A DNA stretch of 64,000 nt from Ianthella basta (GCA_964019415.1 OZ025869.1:607501-671500); one strand, 5' to 3'. Counted from the stretch's first letter, positions 35,918 to 48,234 are shown. The notes: generated by a model from the letters alone, not told the origin. Numbers and translations are program-made.

Positions 35918-37223
35918 ATGAAGCTGCTCGGTGTGCTGGTGTTGACCAGTTTGCTCCTCTCCCTGCCTCCTGCCTTTGGTAGTGCCACGGCCACAGGACA
36001 GTGCAATTCGTCTCCCTGCGTTCAAGGTCCAATGATAGGGCTTCCGGGGAGAGATGGCCAAGAGGGTCCGCGTGGAAGAGACGGTTCGCCAGGACGTGAC
36101 GGTTTGCCAGGACGTGACGGCCCTCCTGGCCCACCTGGACCCAGTGGAATAGACTTTGCTGAGATACGAGAGATCGTGCACTTGATTGCTGAAGAGGAAG
36201 TGGGGAACTTGACGAGATCCAGCGCCGTGCCTCAAGACCCCATCAAGGTGGTGGTGCAGTGTGCCAGCAATGCATCTGGAATAGCAGTTCCTCCCACCCA
36301 GACACCCTCCAGCCCCACTAGTGAGCCACCAACCTCTACTGGTGGCATGATCGCTACTCTTCCACCTTACCAATGCTCCAACACGTCTAGTGGTAACTGT
36401 CCTGGGTTCACTCCCTACAACCCAGCCACCTCATGCCACAGTATTCTGCTCTGCAACCGCTTTCTTCCTTCAGGCTACTACTGGGTGTGGCAATACCATC
36501 CCCATGACATGTCCTACTCTCCAATACGCGTCTACTGCTACATGAGTGAAGACAAGTGTGGGATTGGTGGAGTTATGCGTGTGGGGTACTTGAACGTTAC
36601 CAACTCAACCACCAGTTGCCCCAATCCTCTGACACTGTACAATGCATCAGGAAAGCTGTTGTGTGGACCAACTAACCCTAACAGGCTTAAGTGCGATCCT
36701 CTGACATTCCACACTTATCACATCCCTTACAATTTTTGTGTGTGGAAAGGCAGTCGGCTATGGGTATTATAATAATGTTGCATTCCACTTTAGTACCACA
36801 GGTGGATACAACACAATTGATAATCCCTACCTCAGTGGGTTGTCTATCACTAACCAGTACAATGGACAGCGTTCACATATTTGGAGCTATGCAGCTGGGT
36901 ATCGTGAATCTGGTTCCAATACAGCCAATTGTCCCTGTGCTCTAAACGTTGGTAGAGCTCCTCCATCATTTGTTGGCACTGACTACTATTGTGAGTCAGG
37001 TACTCACACATCGCCATCCAACAGGTGGTACACCTCCAACCCACTGTGGGACCGTAAAGGCTGCTACAGTGGTAGCAGGTGCTGCAACCCCAGTCGTGCA
37101 CCCTGGTTCTGGAAGACTTTGAATGTAGAGGCCACTTCTGATATTGAAGTTCGCTGGTGCCATCCGTATAGCATTACAAATGATAAAACTGGCATTGAAC
37201 TGCTTGAAGTTTACGTATACTAA
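35918..37223 (+). pseudogene. B3: collagen / fibrinogen-like gene with one-base frameshift
   Basis: Very close to B2. It has the signal peptide ([21 protein letters not shown]), 12 Gly-X-Y triplets, the [18 protein letters not shown] helix and the fibrinogen-like domain. At about 36732-36736 there is a run of five T where B2 has four (CAATTTTTGTG against CAATTTTGTG). This shifts the frame inside the C-terminal domain, and the remaining domain continues open in the next frame (VGYGYYNNVAFHF to IELLEVYVY, stop at 37223). Everything else is intact, so this is either a very young pseudogene or a homopolymer error in the assembly. The start at 35918 was preferred over the upstream ATG at 35870, which touches the TATA box. 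Confidence 0.85.
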
Positions 37224-37421
37224 CTCTGTATGAGTAGTTGCTTATACAGCAGTAGTTGTCTTTTCTGTAGCTTTCTGCTTCAATATAATTCTTTGTAGCA
37301 GTTTCTCTCTGTAGCTGAAGTACTACAAGTGTGTGCTGTAGTGTATACATTAACTGATGTAATTTGAATGATTTGGTCATTATGGTGTGCTCATTGAACT
37401 CTGACAATGAGATGAACAATT

Positions 37422-37530
37422 ATTGCTACATGTATAGATTGCTACATGTATAGATTGCTACATGTATGATGATGCTACATGTATAGATTTCTTACCATGT
37501 ATAGACATGGTAAGAAATCTGTACGTGTAG
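37422..37530. repeat. Short tandem repeat leading into a 25-bp hairpin
   Basis: About three TTGCTACATGTATAGA units are followed by inverted arms 37475-37499 and 37506-37530 (inner core AGATTTCTTACCATG, loop of 6). Only a few mismatches occur in the outer stem. It lies 250 bp downstream of B3. Confidence 0.8.
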
Positions 37531-37539
37531 CAGTAGTTG

Positions 37540-39890
37540 CCACATACTGTCTGCAACCTATTTAGTGCACAGATCTGTGTATGAGCTCAACACATGGCAT
37601 ATTGCAGAATATTAATGTTTGACAACTGTACACATCTGTTGGTCCAGTTTGCGAGGAGACAGGAGGGTGTGGTGTTTTGTATCTGCTAAAGACCTCATAC
37701 ATGGTCCAACATCTCACACTCTACATTCTCCAACTATTGCATTCATCTACTGTGTGGTTTCACTCCAGAGTCCTTTGCCCCTGTAGGGAGGTGTGTCTGT
37801 ACTCTTTAGTACATGGGAGGTACGTGTTATCAACAGTTAGATCACTGGACTACCCGAGGGAGAGTACATGTTGTGTGTTTGGTTATGACAATTTTGTGGT
37901 GATGTGTGCCACCAAATGTTTATCTATGTACTTTGGTACAGATGGAGGTTGACTTGAGATGGCATTTCTTCATTACTTCAAGGACGCATGTTGTTATGTG
38001 TCTACACTTTGTAGTTGAGAGTATATTTCACATGGTCATGTCCCAGACTACACCTGTACCACAAGTGGTGGGCATGTCGTCGTAGTGGTACAGTTGGTTG
38101 TCACACAAAAGTGAAACTGGCAGTACAAATTGACCAATCAAAAGTGCCCTAGCTGAAGGCCCATTTAACGACTTACATAGCTATGTAGCTGGTCACCACA
38201 GTTGTGTGTGACTGGTCAGTTTGCAATTGTAAAGTTGAGTTCTACCTTCATTGGTGGGACATTCAGCATGAAGTCAGCTGCACATTTGTGAGCACAACTG
38301 CGTTGAGCTGCAGTCAGCAGTGACTGTATGTAGTGTTATAGCTAGCTATTTGTTGTATGTTGTTTATGGGATAAAGTGTGTGACGCAGTTGGCTTTCTCA
38401 TTAGCTACCTGCACTGAGCAAGTAGCTAGCTGAGTAGTTTCATGATTGGATAGTCAGTGATTGTTCTCAAACATAGCTACAATCGAGGCATGGCTAACAG
38501 CAGTTACATTTTGAACTGTACTCTACTGTACATGCCTTTGTTACGGTGTACTGTTTTAAGAAACATGTCTGAGTGAGTGAGTCATGCAGTGTCATGAATT
38601 TTGCAATGACCTCCTGTACTGCAGTGTGTAGTGAGGTATATATTGATCACTGTCATTGCGAGCTACTCAAGTTTCAAGAAAAGGGGCCGGGAGGGGGCAG
38701 TGGACTTCAGGAAGGAGTGTCAGTGTGTTGTGTTAGGTTTGGCTCCTGTAGAATGTACATCTCTGTTAGCTTGGTTTGTTTAAAGAATTTGGATAGTCCT
38801 TCACTTCTGCAAACGCAGTTGCCAAGACTAGACACTCTCTCTACTACCTGTACATGTGCTGGTGTGTAGCTATGTCTTGGGTATATATATACACCTCTTG
38901 TCTTTGTTACTGGATTTGTGTCACTGTAATATATACTGTGTGTGTGATTTAATGGTGTAAAAGCAGATGAGTTGATGCACTTACACATTTCTAATGTGTA
39001 GGACACTGTCCATGTGCCATCACGGAGGTTGTCACATCTGTTACATTGTGACATGTACAGTGACACTGTGTTAATAGTTCATCATTCAGACCTGTGTCAT
39101 CTTGAGGGCCCAGAGCAATGGTACCACCACTAACTCTCTGCATCAGTCTGCTGTTCGTTGTGTGAGTGTGTGTGAGGTTGACTTTGCTGTTGTGGTCAAT
39201 TGTCCAAAGTGTGTGACAGTGTAGGTTTTCTCATTTCCACAGAGCCTGCATGAGGATGTTCCCCAGTGGGTGTTGTAAAGTTGGACACCTGACATGAACA
39301 CCAGACAGCAGCTACAATGTGTATACATGACAATGTACATTATACAAAGCTGTCACTGAACATGACTTTGATGCATGGCATGACTTTAATTCTAATTCCC
39401 CGGTATAAGAATAGCTTATTCTTAACTAGCCATGTACACATCGGACATGCAGAATTTTATAATTATGCAAAGAATGTTTAGCTAAAGCATAAACCATCAC
39501 TTGTGTAGTTACCATTTGTGGGTTTTCAGAATCCATCATGTAGTCGAATATATGTATATGTATGTGTGTAACCAAATTAATTTTCATGCATTACATTGTA
39601 TTGTGTACTCCTGATCAGTGTATAGATCATGCAGAACAGTTTTAGCCATAATTATAGCGATGTATAGATGTCATAGTGCAGCCCCAGCATGGAGCTTGTA
39701 TATAGGATTGCTGTAGCTATAGTCGGACCCGCTCAATTGATTTTATGCGCAAATAATATTATGCCATGCATGATTTATATGTTCGAGACTAGGATGCATG
39801 TTATATAAATAGGTTCGATTAGATCGTAGGTAGCTAGTGCATGGGCGCATATACAACTGTATAACATAAGGTTGGAGGTATGCGCGTAAC
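37540..39890. other. U3 leader
   Basis: Large parts match the U4 leader 60180-62200: CATGTCCCAGACTACACCTG at 38038 and 60332, GAGCAAGTAGCTAGCTG, and the exon-like GGTCAATTGTCCAAAGTG near 39197 and 61420. No complete gene is seen. One small ORF-like piece, VDFAVVVNCPKC near 39178, recalls the DFAV exon of the U blocks and may be a diverged duplicate of it. Confidence 0.5.
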
Positions 39891-40008
39891 ATATATATGT
39901 GGGCCGTGGCGACATTGCCAGGATTTCCTTCCTTCCTGGAACTCGTAGCGGAGTGGGTCACCGCGCGAGCTGCTCAAGCCGTCCCAAAGCATTTCCCTTG
40001 TGAACCTG

Positions 40009-41362
40009 ATGGACTTTCTACAGTTAATCTTCTTCCTCTGCCTGGTTGCAGGCGCTGCATCCCAGCCCAATTCAAGGCCCGCCCTATCCTCCTCCTCCCT
40101 CAGCAGGATGGCGGCGTGTTCCTCGCAGACAATGACACCGTCTACCTTCTTCCCGGAGATCTGAGTGAGGTGACCAGCAATGTCAGTCGTACGGCGGGGC
40201 AGACACCAGAGGGAATGACGCTCTCCAGGCAAGAGGAAAAGCTGATTGTGTGCTGGGCGTCCTTTATGCAATTGGCCGGCGACTCCTTCAGTGACGCCCC
40301 CTGTGTAGTGTACAACTCGACCGACCTCCTCCAAACACTGCAGACTGTCCCCAGTGATGCCATTGCAGTAGGCGCCGCTCGAGGTAGCCCGTACTTGGTG
40401 AGTCAGGGCTTTGTTGAGGACAAAGGAGAAACGTTCTACGTCATGTCAGTTGGTGACAGTAGGTTGTACCACCGCAAGTACCGCATTCCGGACGGAGTTC
40501 GGGCGTCTGAGACACCTAGCTTCATGAATATAGCGGACAGAAGATACGTGAGTGGATCAACTGCAGGGAACTTCTCGTACTTTGCCACTACCAATATCGA
40601 GGGTGGCACTGCAGTGGTGCGAGTGGTCCGAGTGTGTAACATTGAACCAAGTGCTATGGACAGTGTGTGGGACAGCTGGTACGAGATTCAGGTGATTTGT
40701 GGCGCGGTTCAGGGCAACTTGGTAGATTTTGATAACGAACTGATCAGTGCGAACTTCCTCTTCCCCAGCGATGGAGCAGAAGAGCCACTCTTGGTTGTGT
40801 CAGCATCTACTGATGCAGGATTTTTATCCTTCTGTACTGTTCCTTTGTCTATGATTGATGCCTCAGCAGGAAACATGTACCACTCTTGTGCCACCAATGA
40901 TGTGACATTCCTGTTTCCATGGGAGAGCACTGGGTCATGCACCACATTGGTAAGCTAATTTAAGTGCATGTGTACATTTCATCTTGTCTACCGAATATAC
41001 TTTCTGTCATTTACAGGCACCTTTAATAACAGAGTGTGACTTGTCAGCGAACCTTTTTGGCTTATCTGAGCGTGGCCCAGTAAGGTTGGCCACTCAACCT
41101 CCTCAACCAGCTGATCCATTACCTGGTTTTGGAGCCATCGTGAACTCACAGCCATTTCTTAGCCTGTCGAGTCGAGCCTCTTCCTCAGAAGTGTTTGTTA
41201 CTGATGGAATGGTGGTCATCTTTGTAGGGTACTCCAGTGGTCAAGTCAGGAAGGTATTCACAGTCTCATTTGAGAGAGAGATTTACATGTTATCAGACAG
41301 CACGGTAGTAGTCCTGCAAAACGCAATGGCCAAGACCGGACTGACGCTCCACTGTCCTCCTG
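40009..41362 (+). CDS. Plexin/semaphorin-like Sema-domain gene (partial; frame break near 5' end)
   Basis: Two exons joined in phase: about 40009-40949 (donor gtaagc) and 41017-41362 (acceptor ttacag, donor gtacgt). The product has Sema beta-propeller character: GGVFLADNDTVYLL, EEKLIVCWASF, APCVVYN, RRYVSGSTAGNFSYFAT, VVRVVRVCNIE, WYEIQVICG, and FVGYSSGQVRKVFTV near the end, closing at LTLHCPPG where a PSI domain would normally follow. A signal peptide, MDFLQLIFFLCLVAGAASQ, starts at 40009 but in a different frame from the Sema body, so one base seems lost or gained between about 40065 and 40110. The ATG at 39897 is in the body frame but gives no signal peptide. No PSI, IPT, membrane or GAP part is visible. 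A cell-surface or secreted guidance-type protein is inferred from the domain. Confidence 0.7.
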
Positions 41363-41479
41363 GTACGTATGTACGTGTGTCGGTGTGTATGCTTCGTGTA
41401 CACCTTGTTCAGTTAGTGTCTGTCACCTTGTTCTGCCACTACCCTAACCCTTCACTTCCTGTCTCTCCTCTTGCTTCTG

Positions 41480-42210
41480 TGAGTAGTGTCCCTATTTCAA
41501 GTTCCACATCTTTGTGGACACCTTGAAGGCACAGAGCCATGGTCCCACCACTCAACTCACTTCATGGCTATCTGCTGTATGTTGTGTGTGTGCATGTATG
41601 TGTGTGCGTGTGCGCGCAAGAGAGCATGTGTGTGCATGTGTGTGTGCGTGCGTGCGCTACTGCATGTTCTTAGCTGCCTGTACACTTAAACCATTTGAAG
41701 ACACTGTCCATGTGCCCTCATGGAGGTTGTCACATCTGTTGACACAGTGACATGTACAGTGTGTTGTTTGTAGTTGTCACATACATGTGTCCATGATGTG
41801 TGTGTGTGTGCCTGTGTTGTGTGTAGGACTTTGCAGTACACAGCTGGGACCCCAAGGTGCAATTGGCCTTTGACACTCAAGTGAGAGTGACCCCACGGAG
41901 GATAGAGACTGAGAGGTGAGGGGAGAGGGAGTATGAGTGTGTGCATGTGCTTAGGGTTAGCAAGTTGGTTCGGCGAGTGTGTGAATGATCTTGTGTATTG
42001 TTGTGTAATATGTTTCCTCACTGTTCCTTGCTGCTCTTTCCATCTCTCTTTATGATGCAAGAGAGACTATATGCCCAAGAGAACATTCCAACCCTTCTCT
42101 CTTCCATAGCAATGTACCCTCTCTCTCATCACACCCAAGGCACGTAGGAAGGGAAGGGGAGGGGTGGGGCAGGAGGCGGGGACAGGGAGGACCATTTCAG
42201 CATGCAGGTG
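41480..42210 (+). pseudogene. U3 downstream exons
   Basis: The first exon after the Sema exon (about 41489) is shifted by a small deletion relative to U2, so QVPHDVVDIL becomes QVPHLCGHLEG. The 89-bp exon is at 41827-41915 and the following one opens near 42055, where the acceptor dinucleotide region is altered (TTTATG instead of TTCAG). So the exons after the Sema domain look damaged in this copy while the Sema exons are good. Confidence 0.5.
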
Positions 42211-43559
42211 GGCACTAGTTGGAGTATGAGATGTGTGAGTGCTTTTGTCAGTGCATTGGCCCTGTCATAGTGAGCAGTGGAAGCAACAGTAACGTTAGAA
42301 CCATCCTTGGATAGCCACCCAAATGGTTCTTATATGCTCCTTTCACATGTGCTGAAATCGGGTGAACCCAAGTTGATGATTTAACATACGTAGTCCACTT
42401 GACCCAGTTTGAATTGGGTTAGCAAGTTGGTTCAGCCTTGCTTATGAGTAGGTTTGAACTGAGCAAACTCTCCATAGTCCATAGAACGGAGTGAACTCTC
42501 TATTGTTGAGTGGGTACAGCAGCATGAGGATGTGTCTGGACTATAGCTACTCCTGTGCCTCACCTGACAGTCCTTTACTGCAGGCATGTGATGGCCAGAT
42601 TAATCAGTACATTGAGAAGTAACCATCTCCACAGTCAAACCGTTATTCAGCAACACCTACACTCTCCTACCAATGTCACTTGTAAGATGTGATCATCTCT
42701 GTGCTGTGTGCCTTCTACACAGCCACAAGAACAAGAGAATGTGATAATCGAAAGGGCCCACAATGTGGATGCCATCTATGATCACGTTGTAATATTACTA
42801 TGCTAATGCACAATGGTTTATCCATGTAAAATGATTCTAAATGTCTTAGATTCACATCCACTGCTCATGTATGCCTACAGCACTTCACTTCACACTCATG
42901 TCTCTACTACTGCAAATATCAGGAATGCTTATAGTTACTTCTATGCTATGAAACAGCAAGTCATGTGACTGCTAACAATGGATCGTATGAGCTTTAATAT
43001 TTGTGGGGTTTAATGCTTGCGGTTTTTGCAGATCACCAGCAGTGCGTGAAAATTTCAGCCATGAATATTTAATCATCTCAGTACATACAGACCTACCAAA
43101 AAGTGACGCAGTGATTGCTAAAACGCCAACGAGTAACACTGTAATGGAGCTCCTTTGCAATTGACATGGAACACTTTGTTCTTAATGGTCATGAAGAATG
43201 CCTATTCTCAGTCTCTGAACAGATATGGGTAAAGCACCGCACATGCAAGGCTGAGCAAAAGGTGGTGGCGGCTTCGCAGGAATGAGAGAAAAACCTCTTG
43301 ACACAAGCCAACAATTTCATCATATATTTGAGAAGAGAAAGATAGCCAGGAGCACCACTGCAAAAGGCACAATTATGCACATCTGCGAATATTTCATGCA
43401 CGAATCTTTGAACACCACTTTCTATAGCATCTGCAAAACTTGAAAATGCAGGATCTGTCAATATGTACGTACATCCTCAAAATAGAAATACGCAATATAA
43501 TGCAATATATATGACAATGGCAAGTGTCCTATCAGTACTGTAGGCCGCCTCTAGTCCTT

Positions 43560-44590
43560 GACAAGGTGCAATTGTTAGCCAAGTACAATGTACAGTTGTG
43601 TGTGTGTGTGTGCCCATGCAGTGACAATAATGGTGTATACAGTGAATGACATGCAAGTAGCAGGCAGTGGTTTGCTGGTCGAATATCCCATTTTTGACAT
43701 TGGTATTCTGCTTGTTATGTAATCTCATACATGTGTAAGTTGAAACTGTTGTGTGAACAGTGTAACATGAGCTGGCTGTGGCATTGCAGTGCAGTTGAGT
43801 TACATTCACACAGTGGAATGGAATGCGTAAAGGCTTATAAGCAGTTACGTATGATTATAGGTATCTACGTAGAATGTGCACCGTGATCTTCTGCAGCAGT
43901 GCAGTTAGTTTAACACTGATGTTGCAACCCCCTCAATCAGCAAGGAGTATTCTGAGGCGACGCCTTTTGTATTTCTATGGGAAACAACAAAGCACACAAA
44001 CGGAGAACACCTGCACTGTATTGAATGACATCATTCAGACCCTTTCCACCCAGTTATTGCTCAATAACTAGAAAGGAATAGGTCTAGGCTACGTGAGACT
44101 ATATATACGCATGTTCATTTGTGTATGGTTTTGTATGCATAAGTCGCCTTCACATGTGTGTCTGTAATGTTCATCTTCACGTGTATACCTGCCTCTACAA
44201 CTGTGAACTACTGCATGTTATCATCTCACGCACAAACACTGAGAATCCATGCATTGTAATGACATCATTTCACATTCATAGTGGCTAATTATTTCATGCT
44301 GTCAATTGGCCAACATTCCATTCAGAAAATGGCTGACATCCCATGCACTCATGTGGACTGGCCAATCAAATACAACCGAATTGTACACAACTACTGCCAT
44401 GGTTATACAGTACTGACACTGTACAATGCCATGTATGTACCTACTGTAAATGCTCCAGTTGTACTACAAGTCCACAGCTCCTATTGAGCTCAATGGTAAT
44501 ACCTACAGGCCTATACATGTACAATACGGGAAACTCTGTTCAGTAGCACACAAACTAAAACTAGAGAGTTCCACTGCCTCTATGGTCCTC
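43560..44590. other. C4-4 downstream flank
   Basis: From about 44030 it parallels the sequences after C4-1, C4-2 and C4-3 (for example CAATTGGCCAACATTCCATT). No gene. Confidence 0.6.
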
Positions 44591-44594
44591 CACT

Positions 44595-45491
44595 CTACTT
44601 GGTGCACACAACACAGGACAGCTCTTTTGTAGCGTCATAATTTGGACATGGAAGGCCACTGCCGCAGTCAGCCTCAACGTGGTACAGATAAGCACCACCT
44701 GTGTGAGCTGCTGCTCCTGGTACTGCTTCAGGAGTCTTGTCCAGGCAGATGTGCATGGATCTGTGGTTATTAAATCTTAAGCTCTCAGACATTAGCCACC
44801 CGCTGTACTCCACTGTCCATGTATCAGGGCAGGTGTATCTTCCTGGGATCGTGATCTGCTTGGAACGAGAGGACACTTCACACACAGCACAAGGGGCATT
44901 GTGGTTGAACAAATCACTAAGTACTTGTCCTTCTCTGGCTTCATATTCTGTACCATACAAAATTGCGTCACCTAAATTTATAGTGGTAGCTTCAGGGTGG
45001 TACTCGGCATCAGCTCCACCTGCCATACACACATAATTGGCTCCTCCACCCAGGTGTAGATAGTGACTGCCTGCAGTGAGGCCTTCATACACGAGCTCAG
45101 TTCCAGTAACATTTGGGCACACTGTCCTCCCCCAGCGGACGTAAGTTGTTCCTCCTGAGGCAGGTCCAGGAGGGCCCTGTTCACCAGGTGGTCCAGCAGT
45201 GCCAACTAATCCATATGTGTATGCCATCACTCTACATGCAGCAGCTTGTCAAAATGGCATATTTATTTCAATGGTTAGGGAGAAAGTACCCAGCTTACCA
45301 CCTGGAGGACCCACTGGTCCAGACAAGCCATCATGGCCATCCCTCCCTGGTTGTCCTGGCAACCCGTCCCTTCCAGGCAGTCCAGGGAGGGAGCAGGTAG
45401 ACCTGCTTTCTGCTTCCACTCCAAAGTGGAGGAGGAGAAGGATGGTGCCAAACAGAGCAAGATTCATGATGTTAAAACGGTTCACTCTCAT
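44595..45491 (-). CDS. C4-4: short-chain collagen C4/spongin-type, altered splice acceptor
   Basis: Exon 1 is 45491-45299 (193 bp, donor gtaagc) with the usual signal peptide and collagen start ([20 protein letters not shown]). Exon 2 runs to 44595 and encodes GLVGTAGPPGEQGPPGPASG and the C4 domain: VCPNVTGTELVYEGLTAG, GGGANYVCMAGG, NAPCAVCEVSSRSKQITIPG, TCPDTWTVEYSGWLM, ICLDKTPE, GLPCPNYD, SCVVCTK. The segment that in the sisters holds the intron end and the APGAD codons is missing, with about 10 unrelated bases in its place. A weak acceptor (GACAAG at about 45247) would keep the frame open and give a product with a broken triplet pattern (CRVMAYTY in place of APGAD). The gene may therefore be impaired or differently spliced. 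Confidence 0.8.
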
Positions 45492-45562
45492 TCCTTCGAT
45501 GTACGTTTCTGAACTTCGTTTCTCACCAATCCGTCTGCTGGAGCGTTGCAAGCAGTACATCC

Positions 45563-45569
45563 TTTTATA
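45563..45569 (-). promoter_or_regulatory. TATA box of C4-4
   Basis: TATAAAA on the minus strand, again 72 bp above the chosen ATG. Confidence 0.7.
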
Positions 45570-46059
45570 CCTTCTCTACCTCTGACCTCACACACACATC
45601 ACACGTGCATCACATTCCACAATCTCTTCCTCCCCCATAGTTATCACCTTCCTGTCTTCTGAGGCCTAAGTCTGCAGTCAGTATACGCACATGCATAATG
45701 CTGACTCAGCATTTGTCAATCTTGTAGAGGCTCTTTGCCGCGTCATGTAACTTCAAGAGGGAAATAGAGTCACAGAACCTATAAAATAATCAACATCGCG
45801 TATTCGCCCAGATGTTCTTCAGCTCTATCTAACACCTGAAGAAGGTCTTATAGGCTCAACTCACTGTTCCCTCCTCTTAAAGTCAGCATTTGCTCACATT
45901 CATGCAGTTTAACACAGATATTAGTTTGGTGTACAGTGCAAGTCATAACTGAGCCTTTGGAAATTGTGTAGAAATCACACAACTTCCTTCAGTATCAACT
46001 CAACATCAATATTCAGAACTGTTCAACATGTACACCAGACCACAACAAACACCGTTGTT

Positions 46060-46650
46060 ATGCAGTAGATGTAACTAAAAGAGGTTACATGACTAAGATA
46101 GAAAGTGCTTCATTTAACTGGTATAATAATCAGTACACTATAACATTGTGTGTGATAAGTGTACATGTTTGTAAGAGTGTGTGTAGGAGTGTGTGCAGGT
46201 GTTGTGGGTGTGGGCATCTGTGCATGCATATGCATGTGTATATGTACATCCTTATGTGCATGGTATAATCTGTGCATGTACTCAACTGCAAAATTTAATA
46301 TATACTATTATATCAGAAGTTACTGGTGGGGCAAAGTGTGTATGTGTGTGTGTGCTGGTGTATTGTGTCATCAAGAGGTTGTTTACATAGTGACATGTAC
46401 AGTGTGTTATAGTTCATCACTCTACATGTGTACATGATGTGTGTGCTTGTATGTGTACATGTATTGTGTGTTACCCTCTAGCTCTCTTCAGATTCAGGAG
46501 GGACTATGCCCAACAGCACATCCCAGCCCTCCTCTCCTCCAGAGGAGTGGATCCCTCCCTCATCATACTCAAGGCACACAGGAAGGGGAGGGGCAGGAGG
46601 AGGGGACAGGGAGGACCATTTCAGCAAGCAACAGCAAATCATCACGTGAG
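46060..46650 (+). repeat. V block and orphan U exon
   Basis: 46060-46375 matches 4440-4735 but without the long TG expansion. 46486-46650 is an orphan of the fourth U exon (FRRDYAQQHIPALLSSRGVD), with its CTCTTCAG acceptor kept. Confidence 0.6.
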
Positions 46651-46842
46651 CATTGATGCGCATTTCTTAAGGGTACACTTAGGGGGTGGTGTGGTGTGGA
46701 GGGTTGATGTATTCACTTCACTAGGTTTCAGGCAGCAGCTTTGACAAAATGACACTTAGAGTCACAGTATATGCGATATTTCACAATAGATATATCACAT
46801 GATGTATTGTAATGGGTGAGAAAGTATCCAGCTTACCTCCTA

Positions 46843-46905
46843 GAGGGCCCACAGGTCCAGAGGAGCCATCACAGCCATCCCTCCCTGGTTGTCCTGGCAT
46901 GCATG
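46843..46905 (-). pseudogene. C4 exon 1 fragment
   Basis: On the minus strand, MPGQPGRDGCDGSSGPVGPLGG is followed by a gtaagc-type donor. It is the end of C4 exon 1 with the beginning of the intron, cut off sharply on its right where the next, oppositely oriented relic begins. Confidence 0.75.
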
Positions 46906-46939
46906 ATAGGAATGTGACGCACGTATGATATATGATACG

Positions 46940-48000
46940 TGAAGTCAAAGGTAGAATTGGTATATAAGCACTCGCAGTTTGCGGCACTGCTGTACTGGGA
47001 TTGGTGAGAGATGAAGATTATGAAAAGTACTTGGATCGTTCAAGAATGACCAATTTCAGTGTCATCAACTTTGCCTGTTTGGCACCATTTTTGCTTCCAC
47101 TTTGCATTTGAAGCAGAAAGCAACTACTTCCTCCCTGGACTGCCTAGAAGGAATGGGTTGCCAGGACAACTGTGAAGGGATGGCTGTGATGGCTTGTCTG
47201 GACTGGTGAGCCCTCCAGGAGGTAAGCTAGAGTCTGTCTCCTGACCATTGCTTGCCAGTATAACAAAGCTACTGCATGCACATAGAGTCATGGCATAGAC
47301 ATGTATTGAATGAAAACTGCATATCAACTGTTCTAACACATAGAGCTTATAAGAGCAATAGTATAGCGGGATCACCTGGTGATTAGGGTCCTCCTGGACC
47401 TCCTGGTGAATCAGTCATCTTAGCAGTAATGATTGATGTTGGCTGGGGTCAGAGTTGTCTCATGCATCAGATATTGCTACAGTTACCAGGCAGCTTGCAT
47501 GGTCAACTGCCCCCAGGAATGTCTGTACGACACAAGGGTAGGGCGGTGCACCCAAACAGTACTGGACATAAGCTCATTTATTGTGGCCTTACTGTAGGAG
47601 TTGACAAGCTTGTGGTGTGCTAACTAATTGTACATGGCAAATGGAACTGAAGTCAAGTTTAGCTGTACGGTACAGAATATCAGTCAGTGGTAGAGAAGCA
47701 CTGAGTGATTTTTTTTAAACCACAGTGTCCCCTGTGCTACATCTGAAGTGTCCTCTGAGCTGATCATGATCCCAGGAAGATACACCTGTCCTAATACATG
47801 GATAGTAGAATACAGTGGGTGGCTGGTAGGAGAAGACTGTACCCTCACTAATGTATGCACATCTGCCTGGATAAGACTCCTGAACCAGTGCAAGGAGCAG
47901 AGGCTGACACATGTTGAGGCTGAGGTCACTTATAATTTTCAGAGCCCAACTTATGAATCTACAAATCTCACCAAGCTAAGTGAAAGCCATACATAGCAGC
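46940..48000 (+). pseudogene. C4 collagen relic, full length but degraded
   Basis: On the + strand one can follow a promoter (GAAGTCAAAGGTAGAA, TATATAAGC near 46962), a decayed signal peptide and collagen exon (about 47060-47222, with GGTAAGC donor), a Gly-Pro-Pro piece near 47391, the VHPNSTGHKLIYCGLT piece near 47550, and the end of the C4 domain near 47740-47890 (SELIMIPGRYTCPNTWIVEY, SGWLVGED). Several frameshifts and stops separate them. It is an old copy in reverse orientation to C4-4. Confidence 0.75.
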
Positions 48001-48234
48001 CATGGAGCAGTTTAGTTTATGTGCTATTGAACAGCGTTCACCAAATTGCACATGTATAGGCCTGTAGGCACTATAGATTGGAAGTGGACACTATCTGGCC
48101 CATGCATTAGACTGTATGTTACCTTGAGGACTCTGGTAATGTGACTGTTGACATTATTGCACTGAGGCTGGCATCACGTTGTGTTACACTGTCTGTAACT
48201 GTACTGGTGGTAGTGGGTGTCAACTACAAAGACA

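Noticed and set aside
39897..40008. Start of the Sema protein at the ATG 39897
   Set aside because: It is in the body frame, but the sequence matches the non-coding leader of the other U blocks and gives no signal peptide.
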